A stretch of DNA of 64,000 nucleotides from Bifidobacterium simiiventris. GTDB lineage: Bacteria; Actinomycetota; Actinomycetes; Actinomycetales; Bifidobacteriaceae. Each line of letters begins with the position of its first letter. The stretch's first letter is position 1. Below the pieces are notes generated by a model that saw only the letters and a program-made list of their open reading frames with translations, had not been told where the DNA came from and did not search any database. The translations under genes were made by a program, and so were the position numbers. Below are positions 8,551-18,150 of the stretch, in pieces. The stretch covers positions 62,001-126,000 of the forward strand of contig NZ_JAHBBG010000003.1 in the NCBI RefSeq assembly GCF_019331715.1, in the 5' to 3' direction.

Positions 8551-11500
8551 ATGGCACCAACCAATCGATTCGGGCAATGGCTGGCAGTTGGTGCGGCGGG
8601 GGTTGTGGCCGCAGCGATGATGCTGACCGGCGTGGGTTTCACGGCAACCGCGAACGCCATCGAGCCCGACAATACCAATGATTCCGCCGCAACATCCACC
8701 GTGCCGTCGCTGGATACGAAGACCAAGACGACCGGCGCGCCGACCGCATCCACGGCGACGTTCCCGGCGAAGACGTCGGACATCGCCGTCGCCGACAAGG
8801 TGACGGAGATCACCGAGATCACCAAGGACACGGAGATCAAACCGAGCGATGGCGTGGTCGTGTTCAAGGCCACGGAGATTCCCGTCGACGTGATGGTGCA
8901 GATCGATCCTGGTTCCGTCGTGAAATTCGATCGAACGGAGGTCGTTGTTCACGGTAGCCTGCAGGTGAATGACGCGACGCTTACCGCGCTTACCGATGAT
9001 TCGGTCGGCGGCGATACCGACGGCGTGCCGATGGAGTCGGTGCAGGCTCAGGCCTCCGGCAAATGGAAACTGACCGTCGATGGCGGATACCTGTCGGTGC
9101 GGGGTTCCACCGTGAAGTACATAGGCGCCGATAGCGATTTCGGCATCAAGGCTACGAATCCGGCCCAGTTGGTGCTGGCCGACAACACGATCACGTCTGT
9201 CGGGGCGTTGCTCGGTGTCGATCAATCCGCGGTCCAGCCGTGGATCACCACCAATAGGATCCATGTGCTGCCGAGTCATTACGGCTCCGTTTTCAGCGGT
9301 TCCATCGACTCTTCGTACATCAATGCCGTGATCGATCTGAACGGTCTCGCCTTTGGCGCCGATCCGACGGTCTCCAGCAACACCTTCTCGTATGAGAACC
9401 CGTTCGACAACAGCCTGCGGCCGATGATCGACACGTATGTGCGCGTCAACAGCGACACATGCCTGCCTGACACGGCGGTAGAGGGCAACACCTTCACCGG
9501 TGCCGTCCGCAATGTCGTAAGAATCGATGGCATCCAATGTTTCGACGCGGACAAGCTGGCCGGCAATCACGTGAGCAACGCCGAAACCAACGGCGGCATC
9601 TACATCGGCACCACACTCTCCAAATCAACCACCCTGCCGTGGCTGACCGGCAACGCCGTACCGGAATTTTCATATTTAAACGGTCAAAACACCAATGAGA
9701 ACGGCGGCCTTGTAGGTGACGGCATCACACTGACGCTGAATCCCGGCTCATACCGAGGCGGCATTTCCGTCGGTCAGGGCGGCAATGTCATGATGAACGG
9801 CACGCAATCCGACCCGGTCGAAATCGATCCGTACTGGTATGCCCATCAGGATGACGGCAATACCGACGTTCTCAACGACAACGGCGCGATGAGGGCGAAA
9901 GACAAGATGTATCCGGCACTATCCGTGATCAAGGGAGGCACCGTCGATCTCAACCATGTGATCATGCGCGGCGTGCAAGGCGTTGCGGACTTCGGATTGT
10001 CGGGATACTACAGCATCCCTACTGTGCAGATTTCGGCGGATACGGTTCGGGTGAAGAACAGCGTATTCGAGTCGTCCGTGCTGAATGTCAGCGAAAACGC
10101 GGCCCAGACTCCGGTGATCACCGGCAACCAGTTCATCAACGGCAGTCATGTAGGCGTTCCTGCGGTATCGGTCGCCTCCAGCCTGATCGATCTGAACGAT
10201 CTGGCCGGCAACACCGTCAAAGGCAACAGCAACAAGCAGTTGTATATTCGAGGCAACGCCGCCGGCGGCGAAGCTACGCTGACCTCCAGTGTGGAACTGC
10301 CGTTGGAGGGCAATCTGATACCGACGGTGTACAGCGAACTGACCATTCCCGAAGACAAGACGATGCAGTTGAACAAGGGCGCGGTCGTCAAGTTCGATAA
10401 TAGTTACGGTCAGGGGCTGATCGTCAAAGGCAGTCTGCTCGCGCAAGGCGACGAGAAGAACCCCGTCGTCTTCACGTCGAGCGACGACAGCGCGATCGGC
10501 AACGACTTCGGCGGTCAGATTCCCGAACAGCGCACCAATCGCGAGGTGACGGTCGCGGCCGGAGCGCGGGCAGAACTCGACCACGTGGTGTTCAAGAACG
10601 CCGATACCGGCCTGTTCACACGCAACCATGCCGCGGCGACGGTGGTGAACAGCAAGTTCATCAACACCACGAAGGCATTGGACGCCGAAGCGTTCGGCGC
10701 GAACGAGGAAGCCTCGAAGCTTGACCAGTACTATCACGGCATCTTCCGTGCCGCGTATGAGAAGTTCTCGCCGCTCAACTGCGAACCGCCGTACACCTCC
10801 ACCATTTTCGTGGCGAACAACTGGTACGGCGACAGCGGCATCCCCGGCGGCGAACCGGATTGGGAATCCAGTGAAGGCGGCGACTCCAAGGACGTCGCCA
10901 AGAAAATCTGGGACGGACTCAACAAGTTCACGTTCCCCGCGCTAGACGTGTGGAATGGCGGGCCTGCCGGAAAGACGGGCAAGGAACTCCAGGAGTTCCT
11001 TGACAGTTACAGCACGGCCAAGAAGGAAGCGCAGGACTTCTACGACAAGGACATGCAGGCCGCCTACAAGGGTATCGACTCGCTGTTCGACGAGCAGCAG
11101 TACAGCAAGCAGATCGAAGCGGCCGGCAAGACCAACACCATCCCGTACGCCACATGGGAATGCAGCATCAAAGCGGCCCGATTCACCGGCGACGACGTCA
11201 AGGATATGAAATGGTCCGAACCATACACGCCCGTGGTGAATCTGGAGCAGCCGCAGGTCGTGCAGCTGTTCAAGAAGTACATGTTGCGTGACGATACGGG
11301 TGTCAAGTACGACCGTCTGTCGTACAAGCCGTCTTCGGAATGGCTGGCCAAGGCACCGTATCAGGACACGATGGCCAAGGCCGACGCCAACGCCGATCTG
11401 GGATATCTCAGCGTGTACTGGCAGAAGCAGCATCTTCAGTATAATTACAGCGCATGGCACGGTGACCTGCTGGGGAAGACGTTCGACCCGGACACGACCA

Positions 11501-14500
11501 CATACACCCTGACGGCACCGTATTCGGTCTCCGAGGTCTATGTGACGCCGTGGACGGCGGATTACAAGGCGACGGTCATATCTTCCGCGTATGTTCCCAC
11601 CATCGATGGATACCAGCAACAGCTCAACGTCGGATCCAACACCGTGCTGTTCCAAGTGACCGCACGTGACGGCAAGACGAAGAAGACGTACCGCATCATC
11701 ATCAACCGGCAGAAGCCAAGCGCCGACGCCAGCCTTGCCAACCTCGAAGTCGGCATCGGCTCGCTGACCCCGAAGTTCACCAGCAAGGACACCGACTACG
11801 AGTGGCACGTGCCGTACGACATGGTGAATGGCGGAGCCGTGCATCTGACGGCGGTCACGGTGCCTGGCGCACGTGTGGACAACAACTGGATCAGTGATCC
11901 GTACTACTACAGCACCAGCGCATACGTGTACGCGAGCGATGACGACAATGTCGATGACTCGGCTCGCTACATCAAGCTCACCGTCATCGCCGAAGACGGC
12001 CACACCACCAAGGACTATTCGATCAAGGTGATCACCGATCCGGCCCCGCCGGTGACCTACACGGTCGCGTTCGACGCGAATGGCGGCTCCGCTGTCGCCA
12101 CGCAACGCGTTGAAAAAGGCAAGACCGCGAGCAAGCCGGACGACCCCAAGCGTGACGGCTATACGTTCGACGGCTGGTACACCGACAAGGACGGCGGTGA
12201 ATCCGTCGACTTCACGGCCAAGATAACCGGCAATGTGACCTATTACGCGCACTGGACGGCCAAGCCGGTCGCCCCCGCGTCCATCGCCATCACCGGCGAC
12301 GGGGTCAAGGACGGCAAGGCGGCGCTCCTCAAGGGTGCATCGCTCAAGCTCGCCGCGACCGTCGCGCCGGACGATGCGGCCGACAAGTCCGTCACATGGT
12401 CGTCGAGCAACGACACGGTCGCCTCGGTCGACGAGGACGGCAACGTCACCGCGCTGGCCGCCGGCACCGCGACCGTCACGGCCACGGCGAACGGCGACAA
12501 GAAGATCACGGCAAGCGTCACCGTCACGGTCACCGTGCAATACCGCACCGTCGCGTTCGACGCGAACGGCGGCACGGCCACGGCGGACAGGCAGCAGGTC
12601 GAAGACGGCCAACCGGTCGCCAAGCCGGCCGACCCGACGCGCGACGGCTACAAGTTCACCGGTTGGACGACCGATCGCGACGGCAAGAACGCCTACGACT
12701 TCGCGGCCCCGGTGACCGGCGACCTGACCCTGTTCGCACAGTGGCAGGACAGCCAGGCCCCAACCATCACGGGCGGCGGCGACGTGACCATCCAGCAGGG
12801 CGCGGCGTTCGATCCGATGGCCGGCATCACCGCAACCGACAACGCGGACGGCGACCTGACCAAGTCGGTCAAGCTCACAGTCACCGATGCGAACGGCAAC
12901 GCGATCGCCTCGATCGACACCGCCCACCCCGGCACCTACACGCTGACCTACGCGGTGAGCGACCAGGCCGGCAACGCGGCCAAGCCGCTCGTGCGCAAGC
13001 TCACCATCGCTCCGATCATTCGCACCATCACGTTCGATGCGAACGGTGGATCGGCGGTTGCCACGCAGCAGGTCGCCGACGGCGGCACGGTCAACGAGCC
13101 GGCCGCGCCAACCCGCGCAGGCTACGCGTTCGACGGCTGGTACACGGCCAAGGACGGCGGCGACCGCGTCGTCTTCCCGGTCGTCGTGACCGCCGACGCG
13201 ACCTACTTCGCGCATTGGACGAAGCTCGCCGAGATCAAGCCGGTGTCGATCGACGACGTCACGGCCGCGATCATCCAAGGCCAGACACCCGACCTGCCGA
13301 AGACCGTGACCGTGCGGTACTCGGACGGCACCAGCAAGGCCGTGGGCGTGACGTGGAACGAGCCTGACTGGGCGAACGCCAAGCCCGGCGACGTGACCGT
13401 CGACGGTACGGTCGACGGCGTGACCGGCCTGACCGCCAAGGCCGTGGTCACGGTTGCCGCCGACACGAGCGCGCCGGTCATCGACGTTCCGCAGGATCAG
13501 CGCGACGTGACCATCAAGACCGGCGAGAAGTTCGATCCGATGGCCGGCATCACGGCTTCCGACAACGCGCTCGGCGACGTGACCGGCCGCATCAAGGCCG
13601 CGATCACCGATGAGTCCGGCAAGGCGGTCGATGCGATCGACACCGCCAAGCCCGGCGCGTACACGATCACCTACACCGTCGCGGACGCGGCCGGCAACAC
13701 GGTCACGTTTGTGCGCATCCTAGTCGTCGAGGCGATCACACGTACGGTCACGTTCGATGCGAACGGCGGCAGCACGGTCGCGGCGGCGACGGTCGAGGAC
13801 GGCAAGCCGGTCGCGGCACCGGCCGATCCGACGCGCGACGGCTACACGTTCGCCGGCTGGACGACCGACCGCGACGGCAAGACCGCATACGATTTCACCA
13901 AGCCGGTGACCGGCGACCTGACGCTGTTCGCGCAGTGGAAGGCGAAGGAATCCGGCAACGAGCCGGGCGACAACGGCGGTGAGCAGCCAGGCAATCCGGA
14001 GGAACCGAACAAGCCGGGAACCGATCAGCCGGGCAAGCCGGGGGAGAACGGCAACCAGCCGGGCAACGGCGGTTCCGAGCAGCCTGGTGACAACGGCGGC
14101 AACACGCCGAACCAGCCTGGTGACAACGGTAACAACGGCAATAACGACTCCGGCAGCAACGGTTCTGGCAACAATGGTTCCGAGCAGCCGGGCAACGGCA
14201 ACAACCAGACTGGCGATCATACGACCGACAACCCGGGCAGCAACGGTTCCGGCAACGGTTCCGGCAACGGTTCCGCCGATAACGGTTCCGAGCAGCCGGG
14301 AACCAACAAGCCGGACGAGAACTGGACGCCGCTGCCGGGCGACCAGCTCACCGACGCCAACCGCGGCTCGATCTCCGTCAGCAGCGGCAACGCGACGGCC
14401 GGCAAGACCTACCGGCTCTACGTGACCGGTCTGACCGACTGCTTCGCGCAGGTCGACGCCGGCAAGACATGCACGCTCGTCGCGTACATCTACTCCGACC

Positions 14501-14937
14501 CGGTGCGGCTGCTCGCCGCCGACGGCAAGGCCAACACCCTCGCCGTGCAGAAGGACGGACGCGACTACTACGTCGAGGTCACGGTCCCGGCCGGATACTC
14601 GGGCGACCACCGGATCGCGCTGTACGACGGCCAGGGCGATCTCATCGGATGGTCGCCGGTGCGCGTGGCCAAGCAAGGCGAACAGCCGAACGGCGGTTCC
14701 GTCTCGACGAACGACCAGGGGCAGCAGAACGCCGGCAACGGCGGATCCCAGAACGGCCAGAACGGCGCTCAGGGTTCGCGGGGTAACGCGGGCGCTCAGT
14801 CGAAGAGCAACGGTGCCGCGGCATCGCAGGTCAAGCAGCTGACATCCACCGGTTCGGCGGTCAATGTGATCGCGGGCGTGGTCGTGCTCCTGCTGACGGC
14901 TGCGGGCGCGGTGCTCCTGGCGCGCAAGCGGCGCTGA
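8551..14937 (+). CDS. Giant cell-surface protein with beta-helix, Ig-like and Flg_new repeats
   Basis: A 2128-residue secreted protein anchored to the wall. A signal peptide (hydrophobic about residues 12-35, cleavage after ATANA) is followed by about 650 residues resembling right-handed beta-helix repeats. Next comes a cadherin-like (LANLEVGIGSLTPKF) segment. From about 1168 the order is Flg_new (FDANGG...GYTFDGWYT), Big_2-like (1244-1330), Flg_new, DUF5011-like, Flg_new, Big_4-like (1562-1638), DUF5011-like, Flg_new (to 1799). A Gly/Asn/Pro/Glu-rich linker of about 135 residues, a small C-terminal domain and a second Gln/Gly linker come next. The end is LTSTG (2097-2101), a hydrophobic helix and KRR, a non-canonical sortase signal. 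ATG 8551 has AAGAGGG 8 bp upstream; GTG 8545 is too close to it. Adhesion or glycan binding is likely, but no catalytic motif is evident. Confidence 0.9.
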   Translation: MAPTNRFGQWLAVGAAGVVAAAMMLTGVGFTATANAIEPDNTNDSAATSTVPSLDTKTKTTGAPTASTATFPAKTSDIAVADKVTEITEITKDTEIKPSDGVVVFKATEIPVDVMVQIDPGSVVKFDRTEVVVHGSLQVNDATLTALTDDSVGGDTDGVPMESVQAQASGKWKLTVDGGYLSVRGSTVKYIGADSDFGIKATNPAQLVLADNTITSVGALLGVDQSAVQPWITTNRIHVLPSHYGSVFSGSIDSSYINAVIDLNGLAFGADPTVSSNTFSYENPFDNSLRPMIDTYVRVNSDTCLPDTAVEGNTFTGAVRNVVRIDGIQCFDADKLAGNHVSNAETNGGIYIGTTLSKSTTLPWLTGNAVPEFSYLNGQNTNENGGLVGDGITLTLNPGSYRGGISVGQGGNVMMNGTQSDPVEIDPYWYAHQDDGNTDVLNDNGAMRAKDKMYPALSVIKGGTVDLNHVIMRGVQGVADFGLSGYYSIPTVQISADTVRVKNSVFESSVLNVSENAAQTPVITGNQFINGSHVGVPAVSVASSLIDLNDLAGNTVKGNSNKQLYIRGNAAGGEATLTSSVELPLEGNLIPTVYSELTIPEDKTMQLNKGAVVKFDNSYGQGLIVKGSLLAQGDEKNPVVFTSSDDSAIGNDFGGQIPEQRTNREVTVAAGARAELDHVVFKNADTGLFTRNHAAATVVNSKFINTTKALDAEAFGANEEASKLDQYYHGIFRAAYEKFSPLNCEPPYTSTIFVANNWYGDSGIPGGEPDWESSEGGDSKDVAKKIWDGLNKFTFPALDVWNGGPAGKTGKELQEFLDSYSTAKKEAQDFYDKDMQAAYKGIDSLFDEQQYSKQIEAAGKTNTIPYATWECSIKAARFTGDDVKDMKWSEPYTPVVNLEQPQVVQLFKKYMLRDDTGVKYDRLSYKPSSEWLAKAPYQDTMAKADANADLGYLSVYWQKQHLQYNYSAWHGDLLGKTFDPDTTTYTLTAPYSVSEVYVTPWTADYKATVISSAYVPTIDGYQQQLNVGSNTVLFQVTARDGKTKKTYRIIINRQKPSADASLANLEVGIGSLTPKFTSKDTDYEWHVPYDMVNGGAVHLTAVTVPGARVDNNWISDPYYYSTSAYVYASDDDNVDDSARYIKLTVIAEDGHTTKDYSIKVITDPAPPVTYTVAFDANGGSAVATQRVEKGKTASKPDDPKRDGYTFDGWYTDKDGGESVDFTAKITGNVTYYAHWTAKPVAPASIAITGDGVKDGKAALLKGASLKLAATVAPDDAADKSVTWSSSNDTVASVDEDGNVTALAAGTATVTATANGDKKITASVTVTVTVQYRTVAFDANGGTATADRQQVEDGQPVAKPADPTRDGYKFTGWTTDRDGKNAYDFAAPVTGDLTLFAQWQDSQAPTITGGGDVTIQQGAAFDPMAGITATDNADGDLTKSVKLTVTDANGNAIASIDTAHPGTYTLTYAVSDQAGNAAKPLVRKLTIAPIIRTITFDANGGSAVATQQVADGGTVNEPAAPTRAGYAFDGWYTAKDGGDRVVFPVVVTADATYFAHWTKLAEIKPVSIDDVTAAIIQGQTPDLPKTVTVRYSDGTSKAVGVTWNEPDWANAKPGDVTVDGTVDGVTGLTAKAVVTVAADTSAPVIDVPQDQRDVTIKTGEKFDPMAGITASDNALGDVTGRIKAAITDESGKAVDAIDTAKPGAYTITYTVADAAGNTVTFVRILVVEAITRTVTFDANGGSTVAAATVEDGKPVAAPADPTRDGYTFAGWTTDRDGKTAYDFTKPVTGDLTLFAQWKAKESGNEPGDNGGEQPGNPEEPNKPGTDQPGKPGENGNQPGNGGSEQPGDNGGNTPNQPGDNGNNGNNDSGSNGSGNNGSEQPGNGNNQTGDHTTDNPGSNGSGNGSGNGSADNGSEQPGTNKPDENWTPLPGDQLTDANRGSISVSSGNATAGKTYRLYVTGLTDCFAQVDAGKTCTLVAYIYSDPVRLLAADGKANTLAVQKDGRDYYVEVTVPAGYSGDHRIALYDGQGDLIGWSPVRVAKQGEQPNGGSVSTNDQGQQNAGNGGSQNGQNGAQGSRGNAGAQSKSNGAAASQVKQLTSTGSAVNVIAGVVVLLLTAAGAVLLARKRR

Positions 14938-14974
14938 CCGGACGGATCCGGGACTGACCGGTGTCCGTTGGCCT

Positions 14975-15012
14975 GACGGGGCGCAGAAGGTTTCGGCCTT
15001 CTGCGCCCCGTC
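14975..15012 (+). terminator. Strong terminator-like hairpin after the surface protein
   Basis: A perfect 16-bp stem (14975-14990 with 14997-15012) around the loop TTTCGG. The stem is strong, but a T run is nearly absent (TCTCG). Confidence 0.7.
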
Positions 15013-15065
15013 TCGTATGTGCTTATGGGCCGTGTCGGATCGGGGACTGGTGACGGGGTGACCCG

Positions 15066-15347
15066 ATAGGTGGGTAAATTCGGATCGGGAATCCCGTAGG
15101 TGGTTATATCTGGATCGACAATTCGATAGGTGGATGAAATCGGACAGGAAATCTCGTAGGTGGGTAAATCTGGACTAGTTAGACTCGATCTGACGGTCTA
15201 ACTGGTACGGATTTACCCACCTATGGAATCTTGTGTCCGGTTCTACCCACCTATTGAGGTGACTGATCCTGATGTATCCACCTATCGGAGTGGGGACGTC
15301 AGGTTCTGCCCACTTACTCAATATGATGTCTGGATATGCTCACTTAC
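15066..15347. repeat. F4 repeat array, right copy (nine motifs)
   Basis: Direct motifs start at 15066, 15096, 15126 and 15156, exactly 30 bp apart. Inverted motifs start at 15210, 15240, 15271, 15303 and 15333. Motifs close to the centre are perfect (GTAGGTGGGTAAATC, GATTTACCCACCTAT) and decay outward. The centre (ACTAGTTAGAC and GTCTAACTGGT) matches the array at 8256-8384. It fills the spacer between the surface-protein terminator and the PucR-type gene. Confidence 0.9.
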
Positions 15348-15375
15348 TGAGGTGAGTGATCGTGATTGGCCACAG

Positions 15376-16254
15376 TTAGTTCCGCATCATCCGGCCCAAT
15401 GTGATGGCGGTGCGCAGCACGTAGGCCTCGCGCGGATCGGCCGCATCCCATCCGGTGGTGTCGGCCGCGCGCTTGAGCCGGTATCGCACGGTGTTCGGAT
15501 GCACGTTCAACGCCTTCGCGGTCGTCTCCAACGATCCGCCTGACAACACGAACGTCGACACGGTCTCCAAGGTGGGATCATCCGGTCCGGCGGCGGTCAG
15601 GCTGCCGTACACGGCCTCGATCAGCTCGCGTCGTGCGTCCTCGTCGCCGAGCAGCGCGCGTTCGGGCAGGGCGTCCTCGGCGCGGATCAGCCGGAAAGAC
15701 CGCGCCGGCGGCACCGTTCTCCCATTGCCGGCCATCGTCAACGCGGCGGCATCGCGCAACGCGGGCGCCGCCTCGATCGTCGACAACGCCGCGCGGATCG
15801 TCGCCGAAGCCCCGTCCACGCCGTGCCGCAGCGGTCCCAACGCCACCGGTCGTTCGACGTCGAACACCCCCATCATCGCGGTGCAGGTTACTTCGGGCGT
15901 CGCCGCGGCTTGCGCCGCGACCAACACCGCGCACATGCCGTGATGCAGACCGGCAATCGATAACGCGCCGCCCAGATCATGGGCCGTCTCGCGCAGTTTC
16001 GTCAACGTGTGCAGCGTTCTCGTTGCGGAGCCGGAGCCAGCTCCGGTCTGCGGCGCGAACCCGGCCACCGCGAAGCAGCGTATGTCATCCGGCCAGCCCA
16101 GTATGTGCAGCATCGATTCGACCCGTTGATCAGCCAATCCGTTCGCCAGGCATTCGAACGTCACGGCTTCCACGTTGCCGCCATGAGCCGTCACCATATC
16201 CAGAAAATCGCCGTGCGCGTACGATGCATCATTCCCGACCATGCCTTTCAGCAT
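15376..16254 (-). CDS. PucR-type (CdaR/HTH_30) transcriptional regulator
   Basis: A cytosolic regulator of about 292 residues from the ATG at 16254. The C-terminal 60 residues form the PucR helix-turn-helix (ETVSTFVLSGGSLETTAKALNVHPNTVRYRLKRA then LRTAITLGRM). The upstream part (HGGNVEAVTFECLANGLADQRVESMLHILGW...) looks like a sensory domain, with no recognised cofactor site. The frame stays open to 16458 and encodes a plausible helix (KLCTYLHNTVRRSLAW) just before residue 1, so the start is uncertain. I chose 16254 because a palindromic operator lies immediately beyond it and neither option has a clear ribosome-binding site. It is divergent from dapE. Target and effector are unknown. Confidence 0.78.
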   Translation of the reverse strand: MLKGMVGNDASYAHGDFLDMVTAHGGNVEAVTFECLANGLADQRVESMLHILGWPDDIRCFAVAGFAPQTGAGSGSATRTLHTLTKLRETAHDLGGALSIAGLHHGMCAVLVAAQAAATPEVTCTAMMGVFDVERPVALGPLRHGVDGASATIRAALSTIEAAPALRDAAALTMAGNGRTVPPARSFRLIRAEDALPERALLGDEDARRELIEAVYGSLTAAGPDDPTLETVSTFVLSGGSLETTAKALNVHPNTVRYRLKRAADTTGWDAADPREAYVLRTAITLGRMMRN

Positions 16255-16283
16255 AGACCATGCGAGACTGCGGCGAACAGTGT

Positions 16284-16301
16284 TATGCAAATATGTGCAT
16301 A
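16284..16301. promoter_or_regulatory. Palindrome in the regulator/dapE spacer
   Basis: TATGCA-N6-TGCATA at 16284-16301 is a perfect 6-bp inverted repeat in an AT-rich patch just upstream of the PucR-type start. It could be the regulator's own operator. Confidence 0.35.
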
Positions 16302-16439
16302 GCTTTGCAGTGGTGGGGGCTTGCCGTCTGGAAAGAGAAGACGCGGGCGTCCGTAACGGCATCGGTGACGCGCGGCGCCGGCATTCGAAACATGGTACGC
16401 GACTCCTGCCGCGGCATGCGGATTCGGTAGGATGGCGGC

Positions 16440-17690
16440 ATGACGAACGAATTGGCACAGCAGACGGTGACGGAACTCGGATTCGACGCGGACGCGACGC
16501 GCGAGCAGGCGCTTGCGACGTTGCTCGAGCAGGTCATGGGCGCGTATTCGGTGAGCGACGATGAAGGCCCGCTCGCGGACGCGGTGGAGGCGTTCCTGCG
16601 CAAGCAATCACATCTGACCGTGCGTCGCCACGGCGACACGGTCGTCGCGAGCGCCGATTTCGGCAAACCGCAGCGCGTGATCCTCGCCGGCCACATCGAC
16701 ACGGTGCCGGTGATCGACAATTTCCCGCCGCGCTGGCTCGAGCCGGGCGATCCGCTGATCCGTGAGGACGTGGCCGCCGCACATCCGGGGGAGCGTGTGT
16801 TGTGGGGGCGTGGCGCGACCGACATGAAGGCGTCGGATGCGGTGCTGCTGTACCTGGCCGCGGTGCTGAACGGCCGTGCCGAAGACGGCGGCATTGACCC
16901 GAAATACGATCTGACGTACGTGTTCTACGACCACGAGGAGGTCGCTGCGGAGAAGAACGGCCTGCGCAAGGTGGTCGAAGCGCATCCGGACTGGATCGCC
17001 GGCGACTTCGCGATCATCGGCGAGCCGACCGACTGCGGCATCGAGGGCGGCTGCAACGGCACGATCCGCTTCGACGTGATCACGCACGGCGTGGCCGCGC
17101 ATTCGGCGCGCGCGTGGATGGGGGAGAACGCGATCCACAAGGCGGCCGAGATCCTGAACCGTCTGGCCGCGTACCAGCCGGCCGACGTGCCGGTGGACGG
17201 GCTCGTGTACCGCGAGGGCGTCAACGCGACGCTGATCTCCGGCGGCAAGGGCACGAACGTGATCCCCGACGAATGCCGCGTCCATGTGAACTACCGGTTC
17301 GCGCCTGACAAGACGATCGCCGAGGCCAAGGCGCTCATGATGGGCGCGGATTGCGGGGCCGGACTGGGCAACGGCGAGCATGTGGCGACCGGCGGCATGT
17401 TCGAGGGATTCGGCATCGAAATGGCCGACGAATCGCCGAGCGCCCGGCCTGGCATGGATTCGCCGCTGGCGGTCTCGCTGGCGCATCTGGTGCGCGAACG
17501 CACCGGACGCGATCCTCTTGCCAAGCTCGGTTGGACCGACGTGGCTCGCTTTGCGATCCTCGGCATTCCCGCCGTGAACCTCGGCGCCGGCAGCCCGTTG
17601 CTCGCTCACAAGCACGACGAGCAGCTCCCCGAATCCGAACTCACCCTCCTTGCGGATATCCTTCAGGAATGGCTAACCCGCGCCGAATAG
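16440..17690 (+). CDS. dapE: Succinyl-diaminopimelate desuccinylase (M20 family)
   Basis: A 416-residue di-zinc M20 hydrolase that would convert N-succinyl-LL-2,6-diaminopimelate to LL-DAP in lysine and cell-wall synthesis. Metal-binding motifs visible are ILAGHIDTVP (His ligand and adjacent Asp), GRGATDMKASDA (bridging Asp), DHEEV (catalytic and ligand Glu), IIGEPTD and a C-terminal AHKHDE. The dimerisation lid (RFDVITHGVAAHSARAWMG) is inserted as usual. TAGGA precedes the ATG by 7 bp. No other lysine gene is adjacent. A related aminoacylase specificity cannot be excluded from sequence, but the full-length similarity to actinobacterial DapE is good. Confidence 0.9.
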   Translation: MTNELAQQTVTELGFDADATREQALATLLEQVMGAYSVSDDEGPLADAVEAFLRKQSHLTVRRHGDTVVASADFGKPQRVILAGHIDTVPVIDNFPPRWLEPGDPLIREDVAAAHPGERVLWGRGATDMKASDAVLLYLAAVLNGRAEDGGIDPKYDLTYVFYDHEEVAAEKNGLRKVVEAHPDWIAGDFAIIGEPTDCGIEGGCNGTIRFDVITHGVAAHSARAWMGENAIHKAAEILNRLAAYQPADVPVDGLVYREGVNATLISGGKGTNVIPDECRVHVNYRFAPDKTIAEAKALMMGADCGAGLGNGEHVATGGMFEGFGIEMADESPSARPGMDSPLAVSLAHLVRERTGRDPLAKLGWTDVARFAILGIPAVNLGAGSPLLAHKHDEQLPESELTLLADILQEWLTRAE

Positions 17691-17726
17691 GTAGCGTCGG
17701 CTGAGACATAGCCATATGCTGCGTGC

Positions 17727-17842
17727 AACCGTCACTATGTTCGAGCGATTGACGTGCCGACTCGAACATAGTGACGGTTTGGACTGTCGTTTTGTCACTA
17801 TGTTCGCGGTATGGCGTCGATAGCTCGAACAGAGTGACGGTT
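17727..17842. repeat. F5 repeat array (four alternating motifs)
   Basis: GTCACTATGTTCGAG-type motifs start at 17731 (forward), 17761 (reverse), 17794 (forward) and 17824 (reverse), spaced 30, 33 and 30 bp. The first pair is a perfect 19-bp inverted repeat (17727-17745 with 17761-17779). The second pair is degenerate (GAACAGAGTGAC). It lies 36 bp after the dapE stop. Confidence 0.85.
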
Positions 17843-18027
17843 GCACCGGGCAAGCACCCCGTGAACGGCCCGCGACTCGCGCGTGGCCGCATGATTCCGC
17901 CGTTGTTCACTGGCCGTCAATTTTTGTGTCATACTTAAAGGCGGCGGTTCTGCAAGCCGCCGAGCATCCGATGGCGTCGATCCCCTCGCGTGTGAATTCC
18001 GCGGGGCCGGTGTCCGCCGTCGCAGCA

Positions 18028-18150
18028 TTGACTTTTTGACCGGTGCTTCATATGGCGCAATAGATGCGCGGCCGCGGTGAGAGCGCGGTGTGACGACCGT
18101 ATGAGGCTTGACATAGGCGTTGCGATTGCAGCGCGGCGCCGAGGAGCATC
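18028..18150 (+). promoter_or_regulatory. rne promoter and leader
   Basis: TTGACT (18028-18033), a 17-bp spacer and TATGGC (18051-18056) form a candidate promoter giving a leader of about 90 nt. An alternative upstream start near CATACT (17932) would add a GGCGGC/GCCGCC hairpin (17940-17962). RNase E genes often autoregulate through the leader; nothing here proves that. GAGGAG at 18141-18146 sets the GTG start. Confidence 0.45.

Noticed and set aside
10942..13278. Long minus-strand open frame (778 codons) opposite the surface protein
   Set aside because: It is an antisense shadow of a GC-rich repetitive gene: Arg/Val/Gly-rich, no domain, no ribosome-binding site. The plus strand has clear domains throughout.
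15066..15347. CRISPR array suggested by regular 30-bp spacing
   Set aside because: Motifs are only about 15 bp, they reverse orientation at the centre, the sequence between motifs is itself partly shared, and no cas genes are present. The same holds for 53491-53662.
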